From: Sphingobium sp. AP50 | Lineage (GTDB): Bacteria; Pseudomonadota; Alphaproteobacteria; Sphingomonadales; Sphingomonadaceae | Length of the DNA stretch: 64,000 nt | Direction: 5' to 3' | Assembly: GCF_900109095.1 (NCBI RefSeq) | Contig: NZ_FNYZ01000006.1 | Coordinates: 1 to 64,000 of the forward strand | Shown: in pieces, positions 42,438-51,285 of the stretch | How the letters are laid out: each line of letters starts with the position of its first letter | Position numbering within the stretch: the stretch's first letter is position 1 | Notes under the pieces: model-generated | What the model saw: the letters and a program-made list of their open reading frames with translations, nothing else | Database searches by the model: none | What the model was told of the DNA's origin: nothing | Translations under genes and position numbers: made by a program

Positions 42438-43061
42438 TCAGTAGAAGGCGCCGTAGATCACGTCGACCACCCGGCGCGTCCTGATCCGCACCAGCAGCAG
42501 GTCCGGGCCATAGCGCACCCAGCGATAGCCATAGGGCGGCGCGCCGATGCCGAGGCGGACATAATCGTCATAATAATAGCGCGACGACAGGAAGAGCGAC
42601 GGCAGCAGCAGGCCGATCGACCAGCGGCGATAGCGATAGCCGTGCGGATAGCGGAAGACGGGGCCGGGCATCGGCCGGAAATTGGGCGGGCGTCCGGCGC
42701 CGGGGCGATGCGGCGGCTGCGGCTTGACCGGGCGCGGTGGCTGCGGGCGGCCGGGGCGAGGTGGCTGGATAGCCGGACCGCCTGTGCCGGGCCGGGGCGG
42801 CTGAATGGCGGGGCCGCCCGTGCCGGGACGGGGTGGTTGTGGTCTGGAAGGTTGGGGTCTGGAAGGTTGGGGTCTGGAAGGTTGGGGTCTGGGTGGCTGA
42901 ACCGATGGCCCACCGGGGCGAGGCGGTTGGGGTTTCGGAGGCTGTGGAGCCGGGCGGGTGGTCGGCCGGGGCTGGTTGCCCTGATGCTGCTGTTGCTGGG
43001 CGAGGGCGATATCGGGAGCGATGACGAGCGCAATCGAGAGGAACAGCAACGGCTTTTTCAT
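42438..43061 (-). CDS. RcnB-like secreted protein with proline-rich repeats
   Basis: 207 residues. Signal peptide LLFLSIALVIAPDIALA. A proline-rich middle (residues ~40-130) holds tandem units: PSRPQ three times and GTGGPAIQPPRP twice. The C-terminal ~70 residues (RYRRWSIGLLLPSLFLSS; GIGAPPYGYRWVRYGPDLLL) match the RcnB family, periplasmic proteins first linked to nickel and cobalt control in Escherichia coli. In sphingomonads they have no known function. DNA repeats encode the units, so unit number may vary between strains. Isolated between a terminator and the ABC genes. Confidence 0.8.
   Translation of the reverse strand: MKKPLLFLSIALVIAPDIALAQQQQHQGNQPRPTTRPAPQPPKPQPPRPGGPSVQPPRPQPSRPQPSRPQPSRPQPPRPGTGGPAIQPPRPGTGGPAIQPPRPGRPQPPRPVKPQPPHRPGAGRPPNFRPMPGPVFRYPHGYRYRRWSIGLLLPSLFLSSRYYYDDYVRLGIGAPPYGYRWVRYGPDLLLVRIRTRRVVDVIYGAFY
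42841..42900 (-). repeat. Fifteen-base tandem repeats in the RcnB-like gene
   Basis: Units of ggtctggaaggttgg at 42841, 42856 and 42871, with a degenerate fourth at 42886. They encode the PSRPQ repeats in the proline-rich part. The unit length keeps the reading frame. Two 36-base units (encoding GTGGPAIQPPRP) lie just before them. Confidence 0.85.
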
Positions 43062-43212
43062 GATGCCTACTCCGCATGACGGGCGGCGATGCTAGACCCG
43101 CGCCGTTATGGCGGCAATGGGCTTTGCTTTTGATGGCGGCAGTGCGCGCGGCGGTTGCATAGCGGGGTTGCCGCCCTATCTTTGCCGCAACGCAAAAGGG
43201 GCAGAGCCATCC

Positions 43213-44145
43213 ATGGCATCCATCATAGAAATTAAGGGCCTGACGAAACGCTATGCGTCGGGCTTCGAGGCGCTGAAGGGCGTCGACCTGAATATCGAGG
43301 AAGGCGAGATTTTCGCGCTGCTGGGGCCGAACGGCGCGGGCAAGACGACGATGATCTCCATCATCTGCGGCATTGCGCGGGCGAGTGGCGGCAGCGTGAC
43401 CGTGGCCGGGCATGATATCGTGCGCGACTATCGCGGCGCGCGCACCGCGATCGGGCTGGTGCCGCAGGAATTGCATACCGACCAGTTCGAGCGGGTGATC
43501 GACACGGTGCGGCTGAGCCGGGGGCTGTTCGGCCTGCCGCGCAATGACGCCCATGTCGAGAAGGTGCTGCGCGACCTGTCGCTGTGGGACAAGCGCAACA
43601 ACAGGATCATCGAATTGTCGGGCGGCATGAAGCGGCGCGTAATGATCGCCAAGGCGCTGAGCCATGAGCCGCGCGTGCTGTTTCTGGACGAGCCGACCGC
43701 CGGCGTCGACGTGGAATTGCGCCGCGACATGTGGAAGCTGATCGGCGGACTGCGCCAGACCGGCGTCACCATCATCCTGACCACCCATTATATCGAGGAG
43801 GCCGAGGAAATGGCCGACCGGGTGGGGGTGATCAATGGCGGCGAACTGATGCTGGTCGAGGAAAAGACCGCGCTGATGAAGAAGCTGGGCAAGAAGACGC
43901 TGACCGTCGTGCTGGCCGATCCGCTGGCGGCGGTGCCGGCCGAACTGGGCGAATGGCATGTCACGCTGGGCGCGGACGGGCATGAGATGGAATATATTTT
44001 CGATACGCAGGCGGAACGGACCGGCGTGTCGTCGCTGCTGCGCAGGCTGGGCGACCTGGGGATCGGCTATAAGGATCTGAACACAAGGCAGAGCAGCCTG
44101 GAAGATATTTTCGTGGAACTGGTGCATCAGGAGAAGGCGGCATGA
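43213..44145 (+). CDS. ABC transporter ATP-binding protein
   Basis: 310 residues. Walker A GPNGAGKT at 38-45, signature LSGGMKRR near 135, Walker [10 protein letters not shown] near 156-164, then D/H loop [11 protein letters not shown]. The pattern (long C-terminal extension after the ATPase, [14 protein letters not shown]) is that of ABC-2 exporters for small hydrophobic molecules or polysaccharides. The following permease overlaps by four bases, so the two make one exporter. Start at ATG 43213; upstream frame shows no conserved sequence. Confidence 0.92.
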   Translation: MASIIEIKGLTKRYASGFEALKGVDLNIEEGEIFALLGPNGAGKTTMISIICGIARASGGSVTVAGHDIVRDYRGARTAIGLVPQELHTDQFERVIDTVRLSRGLFGLPRNDAHVEKVLRDLSLWDKRNNRIIELSGGMKRRVMIAKALSHEPRVLFLDEPTAGVDVELRRDMWKLIGGLRQTGVTIILTTHYIEEAEEMADRVGVINGGELMLVEEKTALMKKLGKKTLTVVLADPLAAVPAELGEWHVTLGADGHEMEYIFDTQAERTGVSSLLRRLGDLGIGYKDLNTRQSSLEDIFVELVHQEKAA

Positions 44146-44912
44146 GCCTCCAGAATTTTCGCGCCATCGCCGCGATCTACAAATTTGAGCTGCATCGCTT
44201 TCGCCGCACCCTGCTGACCGGATTGCTGGTGCCGGTGATCACCACGACGCTTTATTTCGTGGTGTTCGGCGGGGCGATCGGATCGCGCATGACGGAGGTG
44301 GACGGCATCGCCTATGGTGCGTTCATCGTGCCGGGCCTGATCATGATGTCGATGCTGACGGAGAGCATCTTCAACGCCAGTTTCGGCATCTATATGCCCA
44401 AATATAGCGGCACCATCTATGAACTGCTGTCGGCGCCGATCTCCGCGACGGAGACGGTGATCGCCTATGTCGGCGCGGCGGCGACCAAATCGCTGATCGT
44501 GGGGACGATCATCTTTGCGACGGCGCATCTGTTCGTCGATATCCATGTCGCCCATCCGGTCGCGATGGCCGGCTTCATGCTGCTGATCGCGATCAGTTTC
44601 TGCCTGTTCGGCTTCATCCTGGGCATCTGGTCGCAGGGATTCGAGCAGTTGCAGGTGATCCCGCTGCTGGTGGTGACGCCGCTGACCTTTCTGGGCGGCG
44701 CCTTTTATTCCGTGCATATGCTGGCGCAGCCGTGGCAGACGATGACCTTGTTCAACCCGATCGTCTATCTGATCTCCGGCTTCCGCTGGACCTTCTTTGG
44801 CCGGGGCGATGTGGCTATCGAATATAGCCTGTTGTTCGTCGCGGGGATGATAGCGCTGTGCCTGGGGATCATCGGCTGGATATTCCGCACCGGATACCGA
44901 TTGAAGAAATGA
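44142..44912 (+). CDS. ABC-2 type transporter permease
   Basis: 256 residues with about six membrane helices ([88 protein letters not shown]). Conserved ABC-2 permease pattern: [20 protein letters not shown] and the [16 protein letters not shown] block. Overlaps the ATPase by four bases (ATGA). The substrate is unknown; the homologous pair is often linked to drug or lipid export. A terminator follows directly. Confidence 0.9.
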   Translation: MSLQNFRAIAAIYKFELHRFRRTLLTGLLVPVITTTLYFVVFGGAIGSRMTEVDGIAYGAFIVPGLIMMSMLTESIFNASFGIYMPKYSGTIYELLSAPISATETVIAYVGAAATKSLIVGTIIFATAHLFVDIHVAHPVAMAGFMLLIAISFCLFGFILGIWSQGFEQLQVIPLLVVTPLTFLGGAFYSVHMLAQPWQTMTLFNPIVYLISGFRWTFFGRGDVAIEYSLLFVAGMIALCLGIIGWIFRTGYRLKK

Positions 44913-44914
44913 AA

Positions 44915-44940
44915 AGGGCGGCCATTGGCCGCCCGCTTTT
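44915..44940 (+). terminator. Rho-independent terminator after the ABC permease
   Basis: Eight-base stem gggcggcc (44916-44923) and ggccgccc (44927-44934), loop att, followed by gctttt. It follows the permease stop by three bases and ends the plus-strand transcript. The convergent gene stop is 25 bases further on. Confidence 0.85.
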
Positions 44941-44964
44941 AACCACCGGTCAGGCTGTACCCTT

Positions 44965-45285
44965 TCAGGCGGCCTGGCTTTCGGGGGTGACGGCAAACAG
45001 GGTCACATTCTTATATTTGTCGTCGGTTTCATTATAGAGGCCGTACATCGCCTCGAAATTTTCATCGAGCACCTGAATGTCCGACAGCCCGACCAGCTTG
45101 AACGTGCCCAGCTTCAGCTCGCGCGGGGGCGTGCCGTTCCGGTCAGTGGTCACGGCGTCGATGAACAATTCATCGTGGCGCGTATAGAGGATGTGCGGCG
45201 CCAGCGTGACGACCATTTTATTATAGGTCACCTTCAGGCACTTCTGGAGCGCGATGGCTTCAAAAATCTCGGTCGGGGCTTGCAT
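44965..45285 (-). CDS. Conserved small protein of unknown function
   Basis: 106 residues from the ATG at 45285. Soluble, mixed sequence with no signal peptide: LQKCLKVTYNKMVVTLAPHI, DELFIDAVTTDRNG, ELKLGTFKLVGLSDIQVL. The order (short start, then a beta-rich segment with YTRHDELFIDA) is reminiscent of small WYL-like or ligand-binding modules, but I do not recognise it and will not name a function. Stands alone between the ABC exporter and the MATE pump; the 3' end lies near the terminator at 44915. Confidence 0.6.
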   Translation of the reverse strand: MQAPTEIFEAIALQKCLKVTYNKMVVTLAPHILYTRHDELFIDAVTTDRNGTPPRELKLGTFKLVGLSDIQVLDENFEAMYGLYNETDDKYKNVTLFAVTPESQAA

Positions 45286-45376
45286 GATTGGCTTTCCCTG
45301 ACCGATTTTGCTGATTCTTTCAATTGCTTTGTGCGCCGCACCATGTTCCTGTTGTGCAATCAATAGGATGAACCGT

Positions 45377-46747
45377 TCAGCCGGGCAGCAGGCCCAGCCG
45401 TTCGCGCAGACTCCAGCGGGTGATGAGCAGCAGGGCGACCGCGCCAAGGCCGCTGGCAAGGCCCAGCCAGATGCCGACTCCCTCCATATGCAGCGGAAAG
45501 GCGAGCAGGGTGCCCACGCCAATGCCCACGACCCAATAGCCGATCAGGGCGAAGATCATCGGTACGGTCGTATCCTGTACCCCGCGCAGCACGCCGGCCC
45601 CTACGGCCTGCGCCGCGTCGACAAGCTGGAACAGGGCGGCGATGGCGAGGAAGCTGACCGCCAGACCGGCGGTGCGGGCGTTCGCCGGATTGGACAGGTC
45701 GAGGAAGGCCGATACCAAAGTGCGCGGCATCAGGATCAGCAGCGCGGCGGCACAGCAGGCAAAGCCGGTCCCGATCATCAGCGCCAGCCAGCCGGCCCTG
45801 GCGATACCGGCATGATCGCGACGGCCATAGGCGATGCCGACGCGGATGGTCGCAGCCTGACCGATGCCCATCGGCACCATGAAGACCAGCGCCGCGATCT
45901 GGATCGCGACCGCATGGGCGGCGAGCGAGTCGCGGTTGATGAGGCCCATGAGGAACGCCGAGGCGTTGAACACGGTGGTTTCGAAGCCCAGCGTGATCGC
46001 GATCGGCAGGCCGAGCGCCCACACCTGCCGATGCCGTTCGCGATCGCGGGTCCAGAAGCGGCCCATCAGGCGATAGCGGCGGAAACGGCGATCGATCAGG
46101 ATGACTGTCAGCAGGCCGAAGAAGAGGAAGCAGGAGGAGAGGGTGCTGGCAAGGCCCGCGCCGAACAGGCCGAGCGTCGGGAAGCCGAGATGGCCGAAGA
46201 TCAGCGCCCAGCCCATCAGCACATTGACCGGGATCGCCGCCAGCATGATGATGAGGCCCCAGATCGGCCGTTCCAGCGCGGCGATGAAATTGCGCAGCGT
46301 GGTGAAGCCGAGGAAAGGGAGCAGCGCCCATTGCAGGCCGTGCATCAGATGCCCGGCCTCCCGCGCCAGATCGGCATCCTGACCCATGGCGAGCAGGATC
46401 GTTTCGCACTTCCAGAGCAGCACCCAGGCGGGGAGCACGAAGAAGAGGGCGGCGCGCAATGTCTGTTGCACGGTGCGGCGCACGTCGCGCACGCTGTGGC
46501 GGCGGCGGCCCCGTTCGCTGGCGATCAGCGGTGACGCGGCGGTGACGAGGCCCATGCCGAACAGCAGCAGCGCGTGGAACAGGTTGATGGCGAGCGCGCC
46601 GGCGGCCACGCTTTCTGCGCCCCGGCGGCCGAGCAGCAACAGGTCGCTGGCGGCGATGGCCGACCAGGCGATATTGCCCGCGATCATCGGCAAGGCGAGC
46701 GCGATCAGCGCGCTGGCCTCTATGCGCCAGGGGGAAGGGTGGGTCAC
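45377..46747 (-). CDS. MATE family efflux pump
   Basis: 456 residues with about twelve membrane helices in two halves. N-terminal blocks LALPMIAGNIAWSAIAASDL and MGLVTAASPLIAS, and C-terminal QLVDAAQAVGAGVLRGVQDT, are the MATE patterns (NorM-like Na+/H+ drug antiporters). The GTG at 46747 (VTHPSPWRIEASA) is preferred; the ATG at 46804 would start inside a palindromic repeat and add a tail of repeat-derived residues (MACFASLAMT). Exports cationic drugs or toxic metabolites in the inner membrane. Confidence 0.9.
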   Translation of the reverse strand: MTHPSPWRIEASALIALALPMIAGNIAWSAIAASDLLLLGRRGAESVAAGALAINLFHALLLFGMGLVTAASPLIASERGRRRHSVRDVRRTVQQTLRAALFFVLPAWVLLWKCETILLAMGQDADLAREAGHLMHGLQWALLPFLGFTTLRNFIAALERPIWGLIIMLAAIPVNVLMGWALIFGHLGFPTLGLFGAGLASTLSSCFLFFGLLTVILIDRRFRRYRLMGRFWTRDRERHRQVWALGLPIAITLGFETTVFNASAFLMGLINRDSLAAHAVAIQIAALVFMVPMGIGQAATIRVGIAYGRRDHAGIARAGWLALMIGTGFACCAAALLILMPRTLVSAFLDLSNPANARTAGLAVSFLAIAALFQLVDAAQAVGAGVLRGVQDTTVPMIFALIGYWVVGIGVGTLLAFPLHMEGVGIWLGLASGLGAVALLLITRWSLRERLGLLPG

Positions 46748-46774
46748 GGTGCTGGTCCAGACATGTAATTCACA

Positions 46775-46844
46775 CGTCATTGCGAGCGAAGCGAAGCAAG
46801 CCATGCTCGCGCGGGTGGATTGCTTCGCTTCGCTCGCAATGACG
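46775..46844. repeat. 70-base perfect palindromic element
   Basis: Ends cgtcattgcgagcgaagcgaagcaa and its exact reverse complement enclose about twenty bases. The form cgtcattgcgagcgaagcg is a widespread bacterial miniature palindrome (general knowledge). It lies just upstream of the MATE start and fakes an N-terminal extension in frame. The DUF808 gene stops 27 bases beyond its right end. Confidence 0.9.
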
Positions 46845-46870
46845 AATATTGGCGCGCCCTAGTAAAGGCG

Positions 46871-47809
46871 TCAGTGCTTCTTGAACAGATGCAGCGCGGC
46901 GACGATGATGCCGCCGACCACCAGTCCCACGATCGCGCCGCCGATGGCTGTCACCAGCCAGTGCAGGATGCTGCCGATTGCGGGCACGGCATGGGCCGCG
47001 CCCTGCGCGACATGCTCGATCGTGCCGGGGATCAGGTCGATATGGAATTCATGCAGGCCGTGGACGATGAGGCCGCCGCCGACCCAGAGCATGGCGGCGG
47101 TGCCGACCACGGCCAGTATCGACATGAGGACCGGCATCGCCTTAACCAGGCTGCGGCCGATCGCCTGTGTGCCTGCCCCATCCTTCTTGGCCAGATGCAG
47201 GCCGATATCGTCCATCTTCACGATCAGGCCGACGACGCCATAGACGCCCGCGGTGATCAGGATAGCGACGACGACGAGGATCAGCGCCTGTTCCCACACT
47301 GGCTCGCTGGCTACGGTGCCGAGCGAAATGGCCATGATCTCGCCCGACAGGATGAAGTCGGTGCGGATGGCGCTGGATACTTTCTGATTTTCCAGTTCGA
47401 CCGAACTATGCGTCTGGGTCGCTTCCTCCGCGACGTCATGGCCGCCCTGAAAGGCTTCGAGCAGCTTTTCCGCCGCCTCGAAACAGAGGAAGGCGCCGCC
47501 CATCATGAGGAGCGGCGGCAGCAGCCATGGCGCGAAGGCGCTGAGCAGCAGGGCGGCGGGCAGCAGGAAGACCAGCTTGTTGCGGATCGATCCCTTCGCG
47601 ATCTTCCAGATGATCGGCAGTTCGCGATCGGGGGTGAGGCCCATCACATATTTGGGCGTCACGGCGGCGTCATCGATCACCACGCCGGCGGCCTTCGACC
47701 CGGCGCGGCCAGCGGCGGCGGCGACATCGTCCAGCGAAGTTGCCGTCAGCTTGGCAATGCCCGCCACATCATCGAGCAGCGCGATCAGACCCGAAGGCAT
47801 AAATTTCAA
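46871..47809 (-). CDS. DUF808 family membrane protein
   Basis: 312 residues. Typical DUF808 start SGLIALLDDVAGIAKLTATS and the block AGVVIDDAAVTPKYVMGLTP, then about four helices (LVFLLPAALLLSAFAPWLL; LILVVVAILITAGVYGVVGL; VLMSILAVVGTAAMLWVGGG; AIGGAIVGLVVGGIIVAAL). The family is inner membrane and of unknown function; it is YedI in Escherichia coli. A 5' neighbour on the strand is a small unknown protein, 100 bases away. Confidence 0.88.
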   Translation of the reverse strand: MKFMPSGLIALLDDVAGIAKLTATSLDDVAAAAGRAGSKAAGVVIDDAAVTPKYVMGLTPDRELPIIWKIAKGSIRNKLVFLLPAALLLSAFAPWLLPPLLMMGGAFLCFEAAEKLLEAFQGGHDVAEEATQTHSSVELENQKVSSAIRTDFILSGEIMAISLGTVASEPVWEQALILVVVAILITAGVYGVVGLIVKMDDIGLHLAKKDGAGTQAIGRSLVKAMPVLMSILAVVGTAAMLWVGGGLIVHGLHEFHIDLIPGTIEHVAQGAAHAVPAIGSILHWLVTAIGGAIVGLVVGGIIVAALHLFKKH

Positions 47810-47909
47810 TCCCCTGTTGCGGCCCCTGTTGCAGGTGATGAGGCCCCTGGCCCTGCCTCATAGATGGCGTGCATCGGGGGAGCAATGGATTGCGACGATT
47901 GGACAAATG

Positions 47910-48149
47910 TCAGTAGTTGCCGGGTGGATCGCTGGCGGGGAAGCTCTCGTCAGACTGTTCGTCGACCTTGTCCCACTGGCCCGGCCTGATACCCTGCTGC
48001 GGACCGGCGTCGCGGATATAGCCGCTGAAGCCTGCGGCCTCCATCTCATCCATATCCTTCGTTTCGCCTTCGCCCATCCATTCCCGCCAGCCCTTGAACG
48101 CCAATGCGCCAAGGCCGGTGACGATGGCCAGCTTTACCAGCCCTTTCAT
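47910..48149 (-). CDS. Small exported or membrane-anchored protein, unknown
   Basis: 79 residues. A hydrophobic start (LVKLAIVTGLGALAFKGW) suggests a single membrane anchor or uncleaved signal. The rest is acidic and hydrophilic (MDEMEAAGFSGYIRDAGPQQ, DKVDEQSDESFPASDPPG). The C-terminal DESFPASDPP pattern is seen in several small sphingomonad proteins of unknown role. Overlaps the next upstream gene by four bases (ATGA at 48146-48149), so the two are co-translated. Confidence 0.65.
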   Translation of the reverse strand: MKGLVKLAIVTGLGALAFKGWREWMGEGETKDMDEMEAAGFSGYIRDAGPQQGIRPGQWDKVDEQSDESFPASDPPGNY

Positions 48150-48493
48150 GACTTTCTCTCCTGCCCGTGATGGAGGTGGACCCAGTCGGCGCGATCATGG
48201 CCGACCGCTTCGGGGGAAAGGCTGATTTCGCCTTCCTCGTCGGCGCCGTCCGCCGCCGCTTCCGTTCCGGACGGCTGGGGAAGCGACCAGCGCTCGCGCA
48301 GCGCCGCGTCGATCATCGTCGCCCAGATGGCCGGATCGCCTGCCATGCGCATCGCGCTATCGGGTTCTTTCATGAGCGCAAGGATGCTGCCGGCATCCTC
48401 GACACGGGCGGGCCAGTTGTCCGGTTGCGACGCCGCGAGGTGGCGGGCCAGTCGCTCGATCAGGGAACGGTCTTCCATGCGGGTGAAACGCAT
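48146..48493 (-). CDS. Small protein of unknown function
   Basis: 115 residues from the ATG at 48493 (MRFTRMEDRSLIE); a start at 48478 (MEDRSLIE) is as likely. Mostly helical (LIERLARHLAASQPDNWPAR; IWATMIDAALRERWSLPQ) with an acidic end (DGADEEGEISLSPEAVGHDR). No membrane segment or known domain. Translationally coupled to the 79-residue protein downstream. Tail rich in histidine (HLHHGQERKS). Confidence 0.5.
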   Translation of the reverse strand: MRFTRMEDRSLIERLARHLAASQPDNWPARVEDAGSILALMKEPDSAMRMAGDPAIWATMIDAALRERWSLPQPSGTEAAADGADEEGEISLSPEAVGHDRADWVHLHHGQERKS

Positions 48494-48594
48494 GCCGGGG
48501 GCGGCCGTTCCCAGGCATCGTGACGATGGCGCATCGATATGAACATAGGTGAGGGCGAGGGGTTTTATAGGGGCATGATCAAAGGAGGCATGGG

Positions 48595-48900
48595 ATGCCG
48601 CAGGGTGACAAGAGCCGCTATACCGACAAGCAGAAGCGCAAGGCTGCGCATATCGAGCAGAGTTATGAAGAGCGTGGCGTCGACCATGAAGAGGCGGTGG
48701 CGCGGGCCTGGGCCACGGTGAACAAGGATTCGGGCGGCGGCAACAAGTCCGGTTCCGGTCGTGGCAAGCCGGATAGCCATGCGTCTGCCCGGAAAGGTGG
48801 GCGCAAGGGTGGTGCGGCTTCGGCCCGCAGGAGCGCGGCGGATCGGTCGGCTGCGGCACGCAAGGGATGGGAAACCCGGCGGAAACGGGCGGCGGGATGA
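48595..48900 (+). CDS. Small basic protein of unknown function
   Basis: 101 residues, strongly basic. The first half (RYTDKQKRKAAHIEQSYEER, VDHEEAVARAWATVNKDSGG) matches a group of small proteins in alphaproteobacteria often labelled plasmid-stabilisation-like; the second half is a flexible lysine-, glycine- and serine-rich tail (SARKGGRKGGAASARRSAAD). May bind nucleic acid, judged from composition only. An excellent ribosome site (AAAGGAGG) stands before the ATG. Divergent from the 48146 gene. Confidence 0.75.
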   Translation: MPQGDKSRYTDKQKRKAAHIEQSYEERGVDHEEAVARAWATVNKDSGGGNKSGSGRGKPDSHASARKGGRKGGAASARRSAADRSAAARKGWETRRKRAAG

Positions 48901-48966
48901 GCTGTGGCAATAAGGTGACTCTGCGTAGCTTTTGATATTGCGACGCTTGAAATTCTAAACCTAATA

Positions 48967-48988
48967 TTGCGAAACATTATTATTAGCA
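48967..48988 (+). promoter_or_regulatory. Candidate Fur-type operator before siderophore receptor
   Basis: ttgcgaaacattattattagca lies about 100 bases before the receptor start. The arms tgcga and tagca are imperfect inverted repeats around an AT-rich middle, like alphaproteobacterial iron-regulator sites. The siderophore-receptor context supports it, the sequence alone does not prove it. Confidence 0.35.
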
Positions 48989-49085
48989 CTAATGCCGCGC
49001 CCGAAAGCGGGCTGGCCCCTTGCCACGGTATCTGACCGGCAGGGGATGAGGGCAGCCCGTTCGCCATCTTAGAACGGGGGTTGCA

Positions 49086-51227
49086 ATGGTACGGAAATAT
49101 TTCCTTCTCTTCGGTGCGTCGCTGGGCGCGATCACGGCCATGCCGGCAGCGGCGCAGACGCCGGCTGACGCCGCGCCGACGGAAGATGAGATCGTCGTCA
49201 CCGGCACCTATACGCTGCCCAACAAGATCGACACGGCGACGGGCCTGGGCCTGACCGTGCAGGAAACGCCGCAGTCGGTCAGCATCATGACCGCGCAGCG
49301 CATCCTCGACCAGAATCTGATCAGCGTGAAGGACGTGATCGTCAACAGCGTGGGCGTGTCCGCCAACGAATATGACGATGTCCGCAACGGTTTTTATGCG
49401 CGCGGTTTCGAAATCCGCAACACGCAGGTCGATGGCGTTCCGGCGGCCTGGACGCTGGCGGGCGGCAATGGCGAAACCAGCATCGACGTGTCCATCTATG
49501 AACGTGTCGAGATCGTGCGCGGCGCGACCGGCCTGCTGTCGGGCGTGGGCGATCCGTCGGCTTCGGTCAATCTGGTGCGCAAGCATGCCGACGCCACGGA
49601 CCTGACCGGCTATGTGAATGCCAGCATCGGTAGCTGGGATACCTGGCGCCTGTCGGCCGATGTCGGCGGTGCGCTGACGTCGGACGGCCGTATCCGCGCG
49701 CGGCTGGTGGGCCGCTATGAGGAAGGCGACAGCTTCATGGACGTCCAGCACAAGAAGAAGTGGGTTCTGTATGGCGTGGTCGACGCCGACCTGACCGACA
49801 CGACGCTGGTGCGTGCGGGCATCAGCCATCAGGACACCAAGCCCAAGGGCGCTAGCTGGGGCGCGTTGCCGACCTTCTTCAGCGACGGCACGCGCACCAA
49901 CCTGCCCCGGTCGCAGGCGACGGCGGCGGACTGGACCTATTGGAACTCCACCAACCAGAATATCTTTGCGTCGGTCCGTCAGGAATTTGGCGATCGCTGG
50001 AACCTGACCGTCAATTATAACCGTCTGAAGAACACCAGCAGCACGCAGTTGCTCTACCTCTATGGCACCGTCGACAAGGCGACCGGGACCATGGACGGCA
50101 CCAACCCCTATAAGTCGGAGGGGATGAGCATCCAGAACAGCTTCGACGCGCAGTTGAAGGGTGACGTGTCGCTGTTCGGTCGCGATCATGAGGTTGTGCT
50201 GGGTGCGCTGCACAGCGTCCTGAAGCGTCATACCGACAATTATGTCGCGCCGCTGCCCTGGCTGACCGACCTGCCGGTGATCGGTCAGGAAGGCGTGCCC
50301 TATCCTGAGCCGGAATGGGGCACCACGCCGGTTCGCAACGAGCAGGAACGCATCAAGCAGACCGGCTATTATGGCGCCTTCCGCCTGAACGTCGCCGACC
50401 CGTTCAAGGTCATCATGGGCGGCCGTATCGCAAGCTGGAAGCAGAAGGGTTTCGCCTGGGGCACGACCAGCGACTATGGCGATGACAATGTGTTCATCCC
50501 CTATGTCGGCGCGCTTTATGACGTCACGCCGCACCATCGCGTCTATGCGAGCTTCACCAAGATCTTCCAGCCGCAGAACCTGTACACCAAGACCCGCGAA
50601 CTGATCGACCCGCTCAAGGGCAATGCCTATGAAATCGGTCTGAAGAGCAGCTTCTTCGGCGATGCCTTGCAGACGTCGGTCGCGTTGTTCCGGATCGAGC
50701 AGGACAATGTCGGTCAGACCGATGGCGAGCAGATCGAGGTGAATGGCGTGATCTTCCAGCCCTATCGTGCGGCCCAGGGTGTGGTCAGCAAGGGCTTCGA
50801 AGTGGAAGCCACCGGCCAGCCGCTGCCGGGCTGGAACCTCAATGCCAGCTACAGCCAGTTCAAGGCCGAGGATTCGGATAATGTGATCGCGAACCCGGAA
50901 CAGGCCCGCAAGCTGCTGAAGATCTTCACGACCTACACCTTGCCGGTGATGGGGCAGGACTTCACCTTTGGCGGTGGCATCAATTATCGCGGCAAGACCT
51001 ATAAGGATGGCACCAATCCGGGCACGGGTCTGGCCGAGCGTTTCCAGCAGAATGGCTTTGCTCTCATCAGCCTGATGGCGCGCTATGCCGTGACCGAGCA
51101 GCTTCAGTTGCAGGGCAATATCGATAATCTGTTCGACAAGACATATTATAGCAATGTGGGCTCGTTCAGCCAGTATCGCTATGGCGCGCCGCGCAACTTC
51201 ACGATCAGCGCGAATTATAAGTTCTGA
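49086..51227 (+). CDS. TonB-dependent siderophore receptor
   Basis: 713 residues. Signal peptide cleaved after AAAQ at about residue 24. The TonB box is EDEIVVTG. The plug domain has IDTATGLGLTVQETPQSVSI and RGFEIRNTQVDGVPAAW, followed by VEIVRGATGLLSG, which is the siderophore-receptor pattern (FhuE/FpvA group). The barrel ends in an aromatic residue (FTISANYKF). Cargo probably a ferric siderophore. The start at 49086 follows aacgggggttgca. Strong terminator 26 bases after the stop. No siderophore synthesis genes adjoin it. Confidence 0.93.
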   Translation: MVRKYFLLFGASLGAITAMPAAAQTPADAAPTEDEIVVTGTYTLPNKIDTATGLGLTVQETPQSVSIMTAQRILDQNLISVKDVIVNSVGVSANEYDDVRNGFYARGFEIRNTQVDGVPAAWTLAGGNGETSIDVSIYERVEIVRGATGLLSGVGDPSASVNLVRKHADATDLTGYVNASIGSWDTWRLSADVGGALTSDGRIRARLVGRYEEGDSFMDVQHKKKWVLYGVVDADLTDTTLVRAGISHQDTKPKGASWGALPTFFSDGTRTNLPRSQATAADWTYWNSTNQNIFASVRQEFGDRWNLTVNYNRLKNTSSTQLLYLYGTVDKATGTMDGTNPYKSEGMSIQNSFDAQLKGDVSLFGRDHEVVLGALHSVLKRHTDNYVAPLPWLTDLPVIGQEGVPYPEPEWGTTPVRNEQERIKQTGYYGAFRLNVADPFKVIMGGRIASWKQKGFAWGTTSDYGDDNVFIPYVGALYDVTPHHRVYASFTKIFQPQNLYTKTRELIDPLKGNAYEIGLKSSFFGDALQTSVALFRIEQDNVGQTDGEQIEVNGVIFQPYRAAQGVVSKGFEVEATGQPLPGWNLNASYSQFKAEDSDNVIANPEQARKLLKIFTTYTLPVMGQDFTFGGGINYRGKTYKDGTNPGTGLAERFQQNGFALISLMARYAVTEQLQLQGNIDNLFDKTYYSNVGSFSQYRYGAPRNFTISANYKF

Positions 51228-51252
51228 TCGCTGCGCGGTTGATCCGACGTTG

Positions 51253-51285
51253 AAGAGCGCCCTCCTCATGGGAGGGCGCTCTTTT
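51253..51285 (+). terminator. Rho-independent terminator of the siderophore receptor
   Basis: Thirteen-base stem aagagcgccctcc (51253-51265) and ggagggcgctctt (51271-51283), five-base loop, followed by T residues (51282-51285). Ends the receptor transcript. Confidence 0.93.

Noticed and set aside
42568..44127. 519-codon minus-strand ORF across the ABC ATPase
   Set aside because: Shadow; ATPase motifs are in the other strand.
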